A DNA stretch of 14,828 nucleotides from an uncultured Actinomycetes bacterium (GCA_903953195.1 CAJBIS010000047.1:1-14828); one strand, 5' to 3'; positions 6,303 to 13,677 are shown, counted from the stretch's first letter. Program-made: numbers and translations. The notes: generated from the letters alone by a model not told the origin.

Positions 6303-7331
6303 GTGCCCACCATCGATCTGCTCGCTCCCGCCGATGCGTCGGCGCTGCTCGCCGAGCGACCTGAGTGGACGAGCTCGGTCTTCACGACGCCCGTCTGGTG
6401 GAACAACGCGCTCCGCATCCTGACGCAGGGGTGCGAGGTACGGCTCGCAGCGATCACCGAGGGCGACCGGACGGTCGGCCTGCTCGGCGTCACCATCGAC
6501 CGTGAGCGTGGACTCACGCAACTGATCGGTGATCCGATCAGCGATCACGTCGGCCCGCTGCATGCGGCCTCCGATCGGGTGGCCGTCGCCGCCGAGCTGC
6601 CCGGCCTGCTCGACGCGCTGCTGCCGTCGGATCTGCCGTTCCGCACCGACGGTCTCCACCCGGACTTCCGGCACGCGGATCCACGCGCCACGGTCGTTGA
6701 CGTGCCGTGTCCGCTCGTCCGACTCGACCGATCGTGGGCGGAGTATCTGGCCCAACCCGGCGCACGCCGCCGTCGGCGGATCGCCGCGCACGCGGACCGC
6801 CTCCTGGAGCGGGACGAGGTGGTGATCGTCGATCACGCCACACCCGCACAGGTCGGCGACGCGCTCGACGTGCTGGCGCAGCTGCACGAGCTCCGGTTCG
6901 ACTCGGGCAACCAACTGTTCCGCGGCCGCTCCGGCGAGTTCGTCGCCGAGACGCTGCCGGCACTCGCCGAACACGGCGGCGCGGTCATCCGGGTGCTGCA
7001 CATCGCGGACCACCCGGCGGCCGCGATCCTGTTGCTCCGCCACGGCCGGACGATCAGCTTCTACCAGTCCGGCTGGGACCCGCGATTCGCCGAGCTGTCG
7101 GTCGGGCGAACCCTGCTCGCCGACACGCTCCGCTCGGCGTTCGAGCGTGCCGCCGAGGTGGGCGACGTCGAGGTCTTCGACCTCCTGCGCGGCGACGAAC
7201 CCTACAAGTCCTATTGGTGCGACGAATGCGACACAGTCGTGGAACTCAGTCGGCCCGCCGCCGCCGACGGCCGCCACCCGCCCGCCACAGCCGGCGCAGT
7301 CAGCGCAGTCGGTGCAGTCGGCGCACCGTGA
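6303..7331 (+). CDS. FemAB/BioF2-like GNAT-fold acyltransferase (Acetyltransf_6 type)
   Basis: 342 residues with a GTG start. The C-terminal half follows the BioF2-like acetyltransferase pattern found in CelD/BcsL and FemAB-type proteins. It has a basic helix around GARRRRRIAAHADRLLE, then LHELRFDSGNQLF, AAAILLLRHGRTISFYQSGW, ELSVGRTLLADTL and VEVFDLLRGDEPYKSYW. Members transfer acyl or aminoacyl groups to sugars or peptide stems, often in polysaccharide clusters. The N-terminal half (SSVFTTPVWWNNAL) resembles the usual first GNAT-like lobe. Acylation of the glycan made by the neighbouring GT4 enzymes is an inference. The C-terminus is a small low-complexity tail (AVSAVGAVGAP) built from 9-bp tandem repeats. 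Its TGA overlaps the GTG of the next gene, so translation is probably coupled. Confidence 0.85.
   Translation: MPTIDLLAPADASALLAERPEWTSSVFTTPVWWNNALRILTQGCEVRLAAITEGDRTVGLLGVTIDRERGLTQLIGDPISDHVGPLHAASDRVAVAAELPGLLDALLPSDLPFRTDGLHPDFRHADPRATVVDVPCPLVRLDRSWAEYLAQPGARRRRRIAAHADRLLERDEVVIVDHATPAQVGDALDVLAQLHELRFDSGNQLFRGRSGEFVAETLPALAEHGGAVIRVLHIADHPAAAILLLRHGRTISFYQSGWDPRFAELSVGRTLLADTLRSAFERAAEVGDVEVFDLLRGDEPYKSYWCDECDTVVELSRPAAADGRHPPATAGAVSAVGAVGAP
7296..7322 (+). repeat. Three tandem 9-bp units in the acyltransferase 3' end
   Basis: GCAGTCAGC, GCAGTCGGT and GCAGTCGGC lie head to tail and in frame, encoding AVS-AVG-AVG just before the stop. Because the unit is nine bases, copy changes would alter tail length without a frameshift. 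Confidence 0.8.
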
Positions 7332-8641
7332 TCATCGACCGCGTCCGCACCGAGGCGACCGACACGGGTTGGACCCGGAGTGCCCGCATCCGAGGCCGAG
7401 CCGGTGACTCCGTCGTCGAGTTCCACCTGCCGCACGTGGACGGCGCATCATTGCGCACCGACCTCGATGCGAGCTGCTTCCTCGCCGCGGCGCTGCTCCC
7501 GGCGATGCTCGCCGGCGAGGACATCGACGTCGACGCGCCGGTGTCGGCCCGTGTGCTCGCCGGCACCACCGAGGTGGTCACCGCGTTCGCCCGGTGGAAC
7601 CCGGACCTGCGTCCGGCGGCGATCACCACCGGCGGCGTCGTCGAATCGGCGCCGAGCAGCCCGCTGATCGGCTGCATGTTCTCGCGGGGCGCCGACTCCA
7701 TGGCGAGCGCCGTGGTCGAACGCCCGGGCAACGAACCGATCACCCACCTGATCCACGTGGTCGGACTCGAACCGCACCACTCGGCGGCCACTCGCGAAGA
7801 AGAGGTCCGGCTCGCACGTGTCGCGGGCGATCTGATGGGCCTGCCGCTGGTGGTGCCGCGGACGAATGTGCGCGTGCTCACCGACGGCCGCTGCGACTGG
7901 GCCGACGCGCACGGCGCCGCGCTGGCGGCGCTGGCACTGTCGATGGACGGACTGTTCGGACGGGTCATCGTGCCGGCCACCCAGGCGGTGAACGAGCTGA
8001 TCCCGTTCGGATCGAGCCCGGTGCTGGAGCCGAACCTCTCGAGCGAGTCGGTCGCGGTCGTCCACGACAGCGTGTCCCTCGACCGTGTCGGAAAGGTGTG
8101 GCTCCTCGCCCGTGACCGACCCGACCTGCTCCCCTACCTCAAGGTGTGCTGGACCGAGGACCGCCCCGACAACTGCGGCCGATGCGGCAAGTGCCTGCTC
8201 ACCATGTGCGCGCTGCAGGCCGCGGATGCGCTGCCGCTGGCCACCGGGTTCCCCGCCACGATTCCGCTCGACGAGATCCAACGTCTCCGACCGTCGCCGG
8301 TGCAGACACGCCAGCACTGGGTGAACGCGGCGCGGGCGCTCGGCGCCGAGGGCGACCGGGGCCGGACCCGGGCGGTGATCCTGGATGCTCTCCGGAGATC
8401 GGCCCGACCGGGGCCGCGGGAACGCGCCCTGCAGTGGTGGGCGCGAGTGCGCGGTGAGCGGCAACGCATCAACCCCAGCTGGAAGGACCCGACGCGCGGC
8501 TTCGAGTGGCGACACCACACCGAGCTGCTCGACCTGTTGACGCGGGGTCAGCCCACCCGACCGGTCAGCGAGGTCGCCGAGGAGCCACTCGTGCTCGGCC
8601 GCGCCCGCCCCCGACCGGACGACGTGTCTCAGGACCCGTAG
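7328..8641 (+). CDS. QueC-like PP-loop ATPase family protein, short form
   Basis: 437 residues. The GTG at 7328 overlaps the previous stop as GTGA, giving tight coupling to the acyltransferase. It carries MFSRGADSMAS (PP-loop at 119-124), GLEPHHS (146-152), TNVRV (179-183), PFGSSPVLEPNLSS (226-239) and LKVCW...NCGRCGKC, with Cys274, Cys283, Cys286 and Cys289 in Cx8CxxCxxC spacing, then LTMCAL. The same motifs occur in the same order in the protein at 1591-3303, including GED.x.VDAP near residue 63, so the two are paralogues. Here the protein ends about 140 residues after the Cys cluster, with a basic tail, instead of the longer extension. By analogy with QueC it should use ATP to activate a carbonyl or carboxylate and bind Zn through the four cysteines. 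The substrate is unknown; the operon suggests a glycan or glycan precursor. The last 13 bases overlap the convergent VOC gene. Confidence 0.87.
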   Translation: MIIDRVRTEATDTGWTRSARIRGRAGDSVVEFHLPHVDGASLRTDLDASCFLAAALLPAMLAGEDIDVDAPVSARVLAGTTEVVTAFARWNPDLRPAAITTGGVVESAPSSPLIGCMFSRGADSMASAVVERPGNEPITHLIHVVGLEPHHSAATREEEVRLARVAGDLMGLPLVVPRTNVRVLTDGRCDWADAHGAALAALALSMDGLFGRVIVPATQAVNELIPFGSSPVLEPNLSSESVAVVHDSVSLDRVGKVWLLARDRPDLLPYLKVCWTEDRPDNCGRCGKCLLTMCALQAADALPLATGFPATIPLDEIQRLRPSPVQTRQHWVNAARALGAEGDRGRTRAVILDALRRSARPGPRERALQWWARVRGERQRINPSWKDPTRGFEWRHHTELLDLLTRGQPTRPVSEVAEEPLVLGRARPRPDDVSQDP

Positions 8642-9003
8642 ACGCGCAGTTCGATCACGTGGCCGTCCGGGTCGCGGACGTACAGGCTGCGGCCGGTCCC
8701 TCGAGCACCCCAGCGCGACGCCGGGCCCGTGACGACGTCGACCGTTCCCGACGCGGCCAGCTCGTCGAGGTCCACGTCGTCGACGACGAGCGCCACGTGG
8801 TCGAGCGCCCCATCGCTGCGCCCACTCTCGAGCAGGTCGATGATCGTCGTGTCGTCGACGCGCACCGAGACGAAGGGCACCTCGCCGCGGCGCCACTCGT
8901 CGACCCGCATCCCCTCGAGCCCGAGCACCTGCTGGTACCAGTCCAACGAGACCTCGGCGTCGGCGACGCGCAGCACGACGTGATCCAGCCCGGTGACACG
9001 CAT
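8629..9003 (-). CDS. VOC superfamily (glyoxalase/dioxygenase fold) protein
   Basis: 124 residues forming one pair of VOC beta-alpha-beta-beta-beta modules. GLDHVVLRVADAEVSLDWYQ opens the first, ALDHVALVVDDVDLDELA opens the second, and SLYVRDPDGHVIELRVYG ends it. The expected metal ligands (the two DH histidines and the Glu of VIEL) are present, so it may be a metal-dependent lyase, isomerase, dioxygenase or resistance protein; the sequence does not say which. Start choice: GGAG lies eight bases before the ATG at 9003, whereas the in-frame GTG at 9009 would leave only two bases, so ATG is preferred. It follows the J-domain gene by 33 bases on the same strand and is probably cotranscribed with it. 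It overlaps the convergent PP-loop gene by 13 bases. Confidence 0.88.
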   Translation of the reverse strand: MRVTGLDHVVLRVADAEVSLDWYQQVLGLEGMRVDEWRRGEVPFVSVRVDDTTIIDLLESGRSDGALDHVALVVDDVDLDELAASGTVDVVTGPASRWGARGTGRSLYVRDPDGHVIELRVYGS

Positions 9004-9036
9004 CAGCACCGCTCCGATCTCATGGCCGCACCACCG

Positions 9037-9738
9037 TCATCGCGCATCGTCGATGCACGCCATCTCGTTCGACATGGCGACGCGTTCGGTCCCCTCGGGG
9101 CAGCTCTGTGCCAGCGGCACGACGCGGTCGATGCGACCGGCATTCGGCCCGGCGCACGACACCCGGTACGCCTGACCGTTGTTGAGGATCGCCACGCAGC
9201 CACCGTTCGCATCGATCGGCACCGCGGTGCTGGGCGGCGCCGAGTCGACACCGCCGCCGCTCCCCGCCACGACAGGGCCCACGAACAGGATCGCCGCGAC
9301 GACCAGCGCCGCCACGATCGGACCACGCCGCAGGAGCCAGAACTGCACGGGGTGCAACTCGGGTTCGTCGGGATCGATCTCGGCGGCACGCCGTTGCGCC
9401 CAGTACTCGTCGGGGTCGTCGAACCGCGGTTCGGACCGCGGTGGTCCAGCACCCGCGGATCCGGAGGTCGACGAGCCTGAGGACCGGCCCGAGGTCGAGG
9501 CACGGAGCGACTCGTCGTACCGGCGACGGCGCTCCGGGTCCGACAGCACGGTCCAGGCTGCGTTGACCTCCCTCATCCGGCGCTCGGCGAGCGCACGCTC
9601 AGCCGCCGAGGCGCCGGCCTGACGGTCCGGGTGCAGCAACTGCGCCAGCTGACGATGCGCGGCACGGACCTGCGGCGCCGAGGCGCGTGACGACACGCCG
9701 AGCACCTCGTAGTGCGTCCGGGTCGTGGCGGCGGCCAT
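9037..9738 (-). CDS. Membrane-anchored J-domain protein with cysteine-containing C-terminal domain
   Basis: 233 residues. Residues 8-77 are a J domain: THYEVLGVSSRASAPQVRAA, helix II ending in LLHPDRQAG (the essential HPD at 36-38), and VNAAWTVLSDPERRRRYDE. This should stimulate a DnaK ATPase in the cytoplasm. A Ser/Gly-rich linker (79-100) and an acidic stretch follow, then one transmembrane helix at about 140-158 (IVAALVVAAILFVGPVVAG). The remaining 75 residues would be outside the cell and contain four cysteines (181, 195, 213, 228), enough for two disulfides. It lacks the zinc fingers and client-binding domains of DnaJ, so it is a specialised type III protein. TAGTCT ends six bases before the ATG on the minus strand, supporting the start. 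Confidence 0.88.
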   Translation of the reverse strand: MAAATTRTHYEVLGVSSRASAPQVRAAHRQLAQLLHPDRQAGASAAERALAERRMREVNAAWTVLSDPERRRRYDESLRASTSGRSSGSSTSGSAGAGPPRSEPRFDDPDEYWAQRRAAEIDPDEPELHPVQFWLLRRGPIVAALVVAAILFVGPVVAGSGGGVDSAPPSTAVPIDANGGCVAILNNGQAYRVSCAGPNAGRIDRVVPLAQSCPEGTERVAMSNEMACIDDAR

Positions 9739-9750
9739 CGACTCAGACTA
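9739..9750 (-). promoter_or_regulatory. Leaderless promoter -10 (TAGTCT) for the J-domain gene
   Basis: On the minus strand TAGTCT (9750 to 9745) is followed by six bases and then ATG at 9738. No good -35 is seen. The transcript would probably continue into the VOC gene. Confidence 0.55.
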
Positions 9751-9850
9751 CGAGGGTGCCCCGGCCGCAGGCATCCGCGGACCGGCGGCGAGCCACCAGC
9801 CAGGCCACCGGGCAGGTCGGCGGCCAGCTCACCGGACGGTCGACACGGTT

Positions 9851-9866
9851 GCGTGGCGCGCCACGC
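9851..9866. promoter_or_regulatory. Perfect 16-bp palindrome upstream of the MFS gene
   Basis: GCGTGGCGCGCCACGC is fully self-complementary. Its right end lies 52 bases before the -10 of the MFS exporter, inside the divergent gap with the J-domain gene. Its size and place fit a dimeric repressor or activator site, but no regulator gene is adjacent. Confidence 0.45.
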
Positions 9867-9871
9867 CGGTG

Positions 9872-9893
9872 CGACGAGTGCCACACCTCGTCG
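9872..9893. promoter_or_regulatory. Inverted repeat just upstream of the MFS promoter
   Basis: CGACGAG (9872-9878) and CTCGTCG (9887-9893) are perfect 7-bp inverted arms separated by eight bases, ending just before the expected -35 position (about 9896-9901). It is a candidate operator for the exporter, independent of the 16-bp palindrome. Confidence 0.45.
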
Positions 9894-9918
9894 GCTGTAG
9901 GTGCGCAGGGGCCTGCGT

Positions 9919-9930
9919 TACCCTGACGAA
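9919..9930 (+). promoter_or_regulatory. Leaderless promoter -10 (TACCCT) of the MFS gene
   Basis: TACCCT at 9919-9924 is followed by six bases and then GTG at 9931. This favours that start over the in-frame GTG at 9901, which would place the promoter inside the coding sequence. Any -35 is weak (CTGTAG/TGTAGG around 9895-9901), which fits a regulated promoter. Confidence 0.55.
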
Positions 9931-11193
9931 GTGACAATCCTTCGGCCATCGAATGATTCGACACCCGAAGCGGAACCGGGCGGCCACGAGCGCCCCGGTT
10001 CCATCACGGCCGCGCTCCACCATCAGCCGTTCCGCAGGATCTGGATCGGCCAGCTGGCCTCGAACGTCGGCACGTGGATGCAGAACATCGTGCTGGGGAT
10101 CCTGGCGTTCCAGCTCACCGGCGAGGCGTGGTTCATCGGCGTCGTCACGTTCGCCCAGCTCGGCCCGATGCTCGTCGTGTCCCCGATCGGCGGCGCGATC
10201 GCCGACCGCTTCGACCGCCGACGGGTGCTGATCGGCGCGGCCGCCATCCAGGTCGCGCTCAGCCTGGCGCTCGCCGCGATCGCGCTCGACGAGACCCCCA
10301 GCAAGGCGCTCATCGTCCTCATCGTCGCCGGGATCGGCATCTGTGCATCCATCTACACACCCGCGCTGAGCGCCATGCTGCCGACGCTCGTGGGCCGGCG
10401 TGACCTGCAGGGCGCGGTCGCACTCAACTCGGCGGCGATGAACATCAGCCGAGTCGTGGGGCCGATCCTCGGTGGAGCCATCGCCCAACTCGGCGGTGTG
10501 CCGCTGGTGTTCACGATCAACGCGGCGTCCTACCTGGTCGCGGTGTGGGCGATCGCCACCGTCGACGTCGACTTCTCGCCGAAGGGCCACCACGGGCAGT
10601 CGCCGTGGGAGCAGCTCCGGGAGGGCTTCCGGATCGCAGCGCACGACCCCGTGCTCAAGCGCGTGCTGCTCACCATCTCGACGTTCTCGCTGTGCTCGCT
10701 GGTGTTCATCTACCAGATGCCCCTGATCGTCGAGCGCCACCTGGACGTCAGCGAGTTCACCTACACGCTGTTGTTCGCGACGTTCGCGATCGGCGCGGCA
10801 CTCGGCGCGATCGCCATGGGATCGTGGCTGGTCGGCGTCAACCGATGGGCCACCACCCGGGTCGCACTCGTGGCGTTCGCCGTCGGCCTGACCGTGTTCA
10901 CGCTGGCGACCGAACTGCCCGCAGCGTTCATCGGCGTGTTCATCGCCGGGGCCACCTACTTCGCGCTGGTGACCGCGCTCAGCACCATCCTCCAGCTCCA
11001 GGTCGACGATCACGTCCGCGGCCGCGTCATGGGGCTGTGGATGATGGGCTGGGCCGGCCTGGTCCCGCTCGGCGGCCTGATCGCCGGGCCGGCGATCGAC
11101 GCCGTTGGCATCAACCCGGTCCTGCTCGCCGGCGCCGCGGTGGCCCTCGCGCTGGCCGCTGTGCTCCGAGAGCCCGCCGGCGCCCGGGCCTGA
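9931..11193 (+). CDS. MFS transporter, EntS-like (MFS_3) exporter
   Basis: 420 residues with about 12 hydrophobic segments. The early FRRIWIGQLASNVGTWMQNI is the signature start of EntS/YbdA-like MFS_3 transporters. It is followed by the loop 2-3 motif GGAIADRFDRRRVLI, NSAAMNISRVVGPILGGAI in helix 5, and VRGRVMGLWMMGWAGLVPLG in the second half. Members export siderophores, macrolides or other small hydrophobic compounds by proton antiport; the substrate cannot be told from sequence. The GTG at 9931 is chosen from the -10 position; the alternative at 9901 would add ten residues (MRRGLRYPDE). The gene stands alone, divergent from the J-domain gene and ending nine bases from convergent murF. Two inverted repeats upstream suggest transcriptional regulation. 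Confidence 0.9.
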   Translation: MTILRPSNDSTPEAEPGGHERPGSITAALHHQPFRRIWIGQLASNVGTWMQNIVLGILAFQLTGEAWFIGVVTFAQLGPMLVVSPIGGAIADRFDRRRVLIGAAAIQVALSLALAAIALDETPSKALIVLIVAGIGICASIYTPALSAMLPTLVGRRDLQGAVALNSAAMNISRVVGPILGGAIAQLGGVPLVFTINAASYLVAVWAIATVDVDFSPKGHHGQSPWEQLREGFRIAAHDPVLKRVLLTISTFSLCSLVFIYQMPLIVERHLDVSEFTYTLLFATFAIGAALGAIAMGSWLVGVNRWATTRVALVAFAVGLTVFTLATELPAAFIGVFIAGATYFALVTALSTILQLQVDDHVRGRVMGLWMMGWAGLVPLGGLIAGPAIDAVGINPVLLAGAAVALALAAVLREPAGARA

Positions 11194-11202
11194 CGCGACC
11201 GC

Positions 11203-12516
11203 CTAGGCCTCGACGAGCGCTGCGGCCACCCGCTCCAGACCGGCCATCCGGCTGGCCTTCACCAACACGACGTCACCGGCACCGATCGGGCCGAGCGCCG
11301 CGAGCGCCGCATCGACATCGGGGACCGGATCGACCCCGTACAGGTCGGTGCCCACGGCAATGACGTCGACCCCGAGCGACGCGGCCAGTCTCGCGACCTG
11401 CTCGTGCTCCGAGCGTTCATCCGAACCCAGTTCCGCCATGTAGCCCACCACGGCGACCCGGCGTTCGCCGTCGAGCGCTGCCAGCGACCGCAGCGCCGCG
11501 GCCATCGAGGTGGGATTCGCGTTGTAGGCGTCGTTCAGCACGACGGCTCCCGACGGCGCCCGGTGCAGTTCCATCCGCCACGGCGACAGCACCGGCGCCG
11601 CCAACCCGGCGGCGATCGCGTCGAGCGGCACCCCGAGCGCCACAGCGGCAGCGGCGGCGGCGAGCGCATTGGTCACGTTGTGCTCGCCGCGGACGCCAAG
11701 GCGCACCTCGAGGCGTTCGCCGGCTACGACGAGTTCGAATGACGGGTGCAGGTCGTCGTCGAGTCGGACCTGCTCCGCTCGCACATCTCCACCGCTCCCG
11801 AACGACAGCACACGAGCCGAGGTGGACGACGCCATCGCCGCCACACGAGGGTCATCGGCGTTCAGCACGGCGACGCCGGACGACGGCAGCGACTCGATCA
11901 GCTCGCGCTTGGCCTCCATGATCCGGTCCAGGCCACCCATGAACTCCGAGTGGACGGCGGCGACGAGTGTGACGACGCCGACGGTGGGTCGAGCGAGCTC
12001 GCACAGCAGCGAGATGTGGCCATGGCCCCGGGCACCCATCTCGATCACCGCCGCCTCGGTGTCATCGGGCGCGTTCGCCAGGGTCAGCGGCACGCCGAGT
12101 TCGTTGTTGAACGACTTCTCGGAGGCCGCGGTACGGAACCGCTGCGCCAGCACCGACGCGAGCAGGTCCTTGGTCGTCGTCTTGCCCACCGAGCCCGTGA
12201 TGCCGACGACCCGGTCCGGCAGGCGGGACCGTGCGAGCCGGGCCAGCGCGCCGAGTGCGTCGTCGACCGAGGCCACCTGCACGGCCGACATCGATCCGAC
12301 CGCCTCGGGGTCCATCCGTTCGACGAGTACCGCTGCAGCTCCCGAGCGACCGGCCGCCTCGACGAAGTCGTGGCCGTCCCGCTCACCGCGCACGGCGGCG
12401 AACAACGCTCCGGGCCGCAGGAGCCGCGAGTCGATGGCCAGACCATCAACCGTGATGTCCGGCCCGATCACCTGACCACCGAGTGCATCGGCCAGCTCGG
12501 TCACCCTGAATCGCAT
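11203..12516 (-). CDS. murF: UDP-N-acetylmuramoyl-tripeptide--D-alanyl-D-alanine ligase
   Basis: 437 residues. MurF adds D-Ala-D-Ala to UDP-MurNAc-tripeptide in the cytoplasm, using ATP, to complete the peptidoglycan precursor. The N-terminal substrate domain starts MRFRVTELADALGGQ and includes GLAIDSRLLRPGALFAAVRG. The ATP-binding P-loop is GITGSVGKTTTKDLL (105-119), followed by KSFNNELGVPLTLAN (134-148) and EMGARGHGHISLL (159-171). Further motifs are LNADDPRVAAM, GEHNVTNALAAAAAA and LNDAYNANPTSMAAAL, all standard for Mur ligases of the MurF type. The frame is open upstream into ddl, but the ATG at 12516 begins the conserved N-terminus and has GAGAAT ending six bases before it. It is divergent from ddl, not in a dcw-type mur cluster. 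Confidence 0.97.
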   Translation of the reverse strand: MRFRVTELADALGGQVIGPDITVDGLAIDSRLLRPGALFAAVRGERDGHDFVEAAGRSGAAAVLVERMDPEAVGSMSAVQVASVDDALGALARLARSRLPDRVVGITGSVGKTTTKDLLASVLAQRFRTAASEKSFNNELGVPLTLANAPDDTEAAVIEMGARGHGHISLLCELARPTVGVVTLVAAVHSEFMGGLDRIMEAKRELIESLPSSGVAVLNADDPRVAAMASSTSARVLSFGSGGDVRAEQVRLDDDLHPSFELVVAGERLEVRLGVRGEHNVTNALAAAAAAVALGVPLDAIAAGLAAPVLSPWRMELHRAPSGAVVLNDAYNANPTSMAAALRSLAALDGERRVAVVGYMAELGSDERSEHEQVARLAASLGVDVIAVGTDLYGVDPVPDVDAALAALGPIGAGDVVLVKASRMAGLERVAAALVEA

Positions 12517-12561
12517 GGCGGGATTCTCACACGCCGCGCGCCTGCATGGGAGACTCCGGCC
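12517..12561. promoter_or_regulatory. 45-bp divergent murF-ddl control region
   Basis: On the minus strand GAGAAT (12528 to 12523) lies six bases before the murF ATG. On the plus strand GAGACT (12550-12555) lies six bases before the ddl GTG. Both keep A2 and T6 of the -10 consensus but have G at position 1. With only 45 bp between starts, each -35 region would overlap the other gene's -10 or start. Confidence 0.45.
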
Positions 12562-13677
12562 GTGAGTGACACCGGACGGTCCAGCGACATCCGACACGCC
12601 GCCGCACTTCCCGAGCGGGTCCGGCTCGTGGTGCTGTTCGGCGGCCAGTCGGCCGAGCACGACATCAGCTGCATCTCCGCCAGCAACATCGTGCGGGCGC
12701 TCGACGTCGACCGGTACGAGATCGAGCCGATCGGCATCGATCGTGACGGCCGCTGGCACCGCGCCGAGTCCGCCGCGGCGCTCCTCGGTGGACCGGCCTC
12801 GGGGTTTCCCGATGCCCTGAGCATCGACGGACCGGTGACGACCTGCGAGCAGGCGGTCCTCGACGCGGAGTCCACAGACGCACCCACCGTCGTGTTCCCG
12901 GTGCTGCACGGCCCCCATGGCGAGGACGGCACGGTGCAGGGGCTGCTCGAGCTGCTCGACGTGCCGTTCGTCGGATCCGGCGTGCTCGGATCAGCGGTGT
13001 GCATGGACAAGGTGATGGCGAAGACCGTGCTCGACGCCGCCGGCATCCCACAGGCCCGGTGGCGGTCGCTGCACCGCGATGAGTCCGGGACATCCGACGC
13101 CTTGGCCGACATCCTCGGCGAACTCGGTGAGACCGTGTTCGTGAAGCCCGCCAACATGGGATCGTCGATCGGCATCACCCGCGCCACCGGCCTCGACGAG
13201 CTCGCCGCGGCCGTCGACGTGGCACTCCGCTTCGACGACCTGCTCGTCATCGAGGAGGCGCTCAGTGTGCGCGAACTCGAGACCGCCGTACTCGGGTCGA
13301 CGAGCCGGCCCCGCGTGTCGGTCGTCGGCGAGATCGTGCCCGCCGCCGAGTTCTACGACTTCGACGACAAGTACACCGACGGTGCCGCACGCACGGTCAT
13401 CCCGGCCGATCTGTCCGACGAGCTCAGCCGGGACGCCCGCGACCTGGCACTGCGAACGTTCACCACACTGCGAGCCGAGGGGCTGGCCCGGGTGGATCTG
13501 TTCCTCGCCGAGGGCCGCGGCCTGCTCGTCAACGAGGTCAACACACTCCCCGGCTTCACCCCGATCTCGATGTACCCGATGCTGTGGGCGGCCAGCGGAC
13601 TCCCCTACGGCGAACTGCTCGACGAGCTCGTCGCGCTGGCGCTCGAACGCCACGCCACCCGGGCGCGACTGCGCTGA
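12562..13677 (+). CDS. ddl: D-alanine--D-alanine ligase
   Basis: 371 residues with a GTG start. Ddl joins two D-alanines with ATP in the cytoplasm; the product is the substrate of MurF encoded next door. ATP-grasp architecture is clear: LVVLFGGQSAEHDISCISA (22-40), VFPVLHGPHGEDGTVQGLLE (111-130), GSGVLGSAVCMDKVMAK (138-154), VFVKPANMGSSIGI (192-205), EFYDFDDKYTDG (263-274), ARVDLFL (309-315) and the metal-binding NEVNTLPGFTPISMYP (324-339). The tyrosine of FDDKY-type enzymes indicates the D-Ala-D-Ala rather than the D-Ala-D-Lac form, although this is only a family trend. The first 18 residues are a polar extension. It ends seven bases from the convergent membrane-protein gene. Confidence 0.97.
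   Translation: MSDTGRSSDIRHAAALPERVRLVVLFGGQSAEHDISCISASNIVRALDVDRYEIEPIGIDRDGRWHRAESAAALLGGPASGFPDALSIDGPVTTCEQAVLDAESTDAPTVVFPVLHGPHGEDGTVQGLLELLDVPFVGSGVLGSAVCMDKVMAKTVLDAAGIPQARWRSLHRDESGTSDALADILGELGETVFVKPANMGSSIGITRATGLDELAAAVDVALRFDDLLVIEEALSVRELETAVLGSTSRPRVSVVGEIVPAAEFYDFDDKYTDGAARTVIPADLSDELSRDARDLALRTFTTLRAEGLARVDLFLAEGRGLLVNEVNTLPGFTPISMYPMLWAASGLPYGELLDELVALALERHATRARLR

Noticed and set aside
7296..7322. Possible CRISPR or attachment-site repeat
   Set aside because: The units are only nine bases, contiguous and in frame; there are no spacers.
9829..11013. Minus-strand 394-codon frame antisense to the MFS gene, and similar long antisense frames at 5871-7277 and 7448-8896
   Set aside because: They are rich in His, Asp, Arg and Gln with no domain motifs, and each lies in the complementary phase of a convincing gene.
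12517..12918. N-terminal extension of murF into the ddl gene
   Set aside because: MurF homology begins at the ATG at 12516; the extension is antisense to conserved Ddl sequence.
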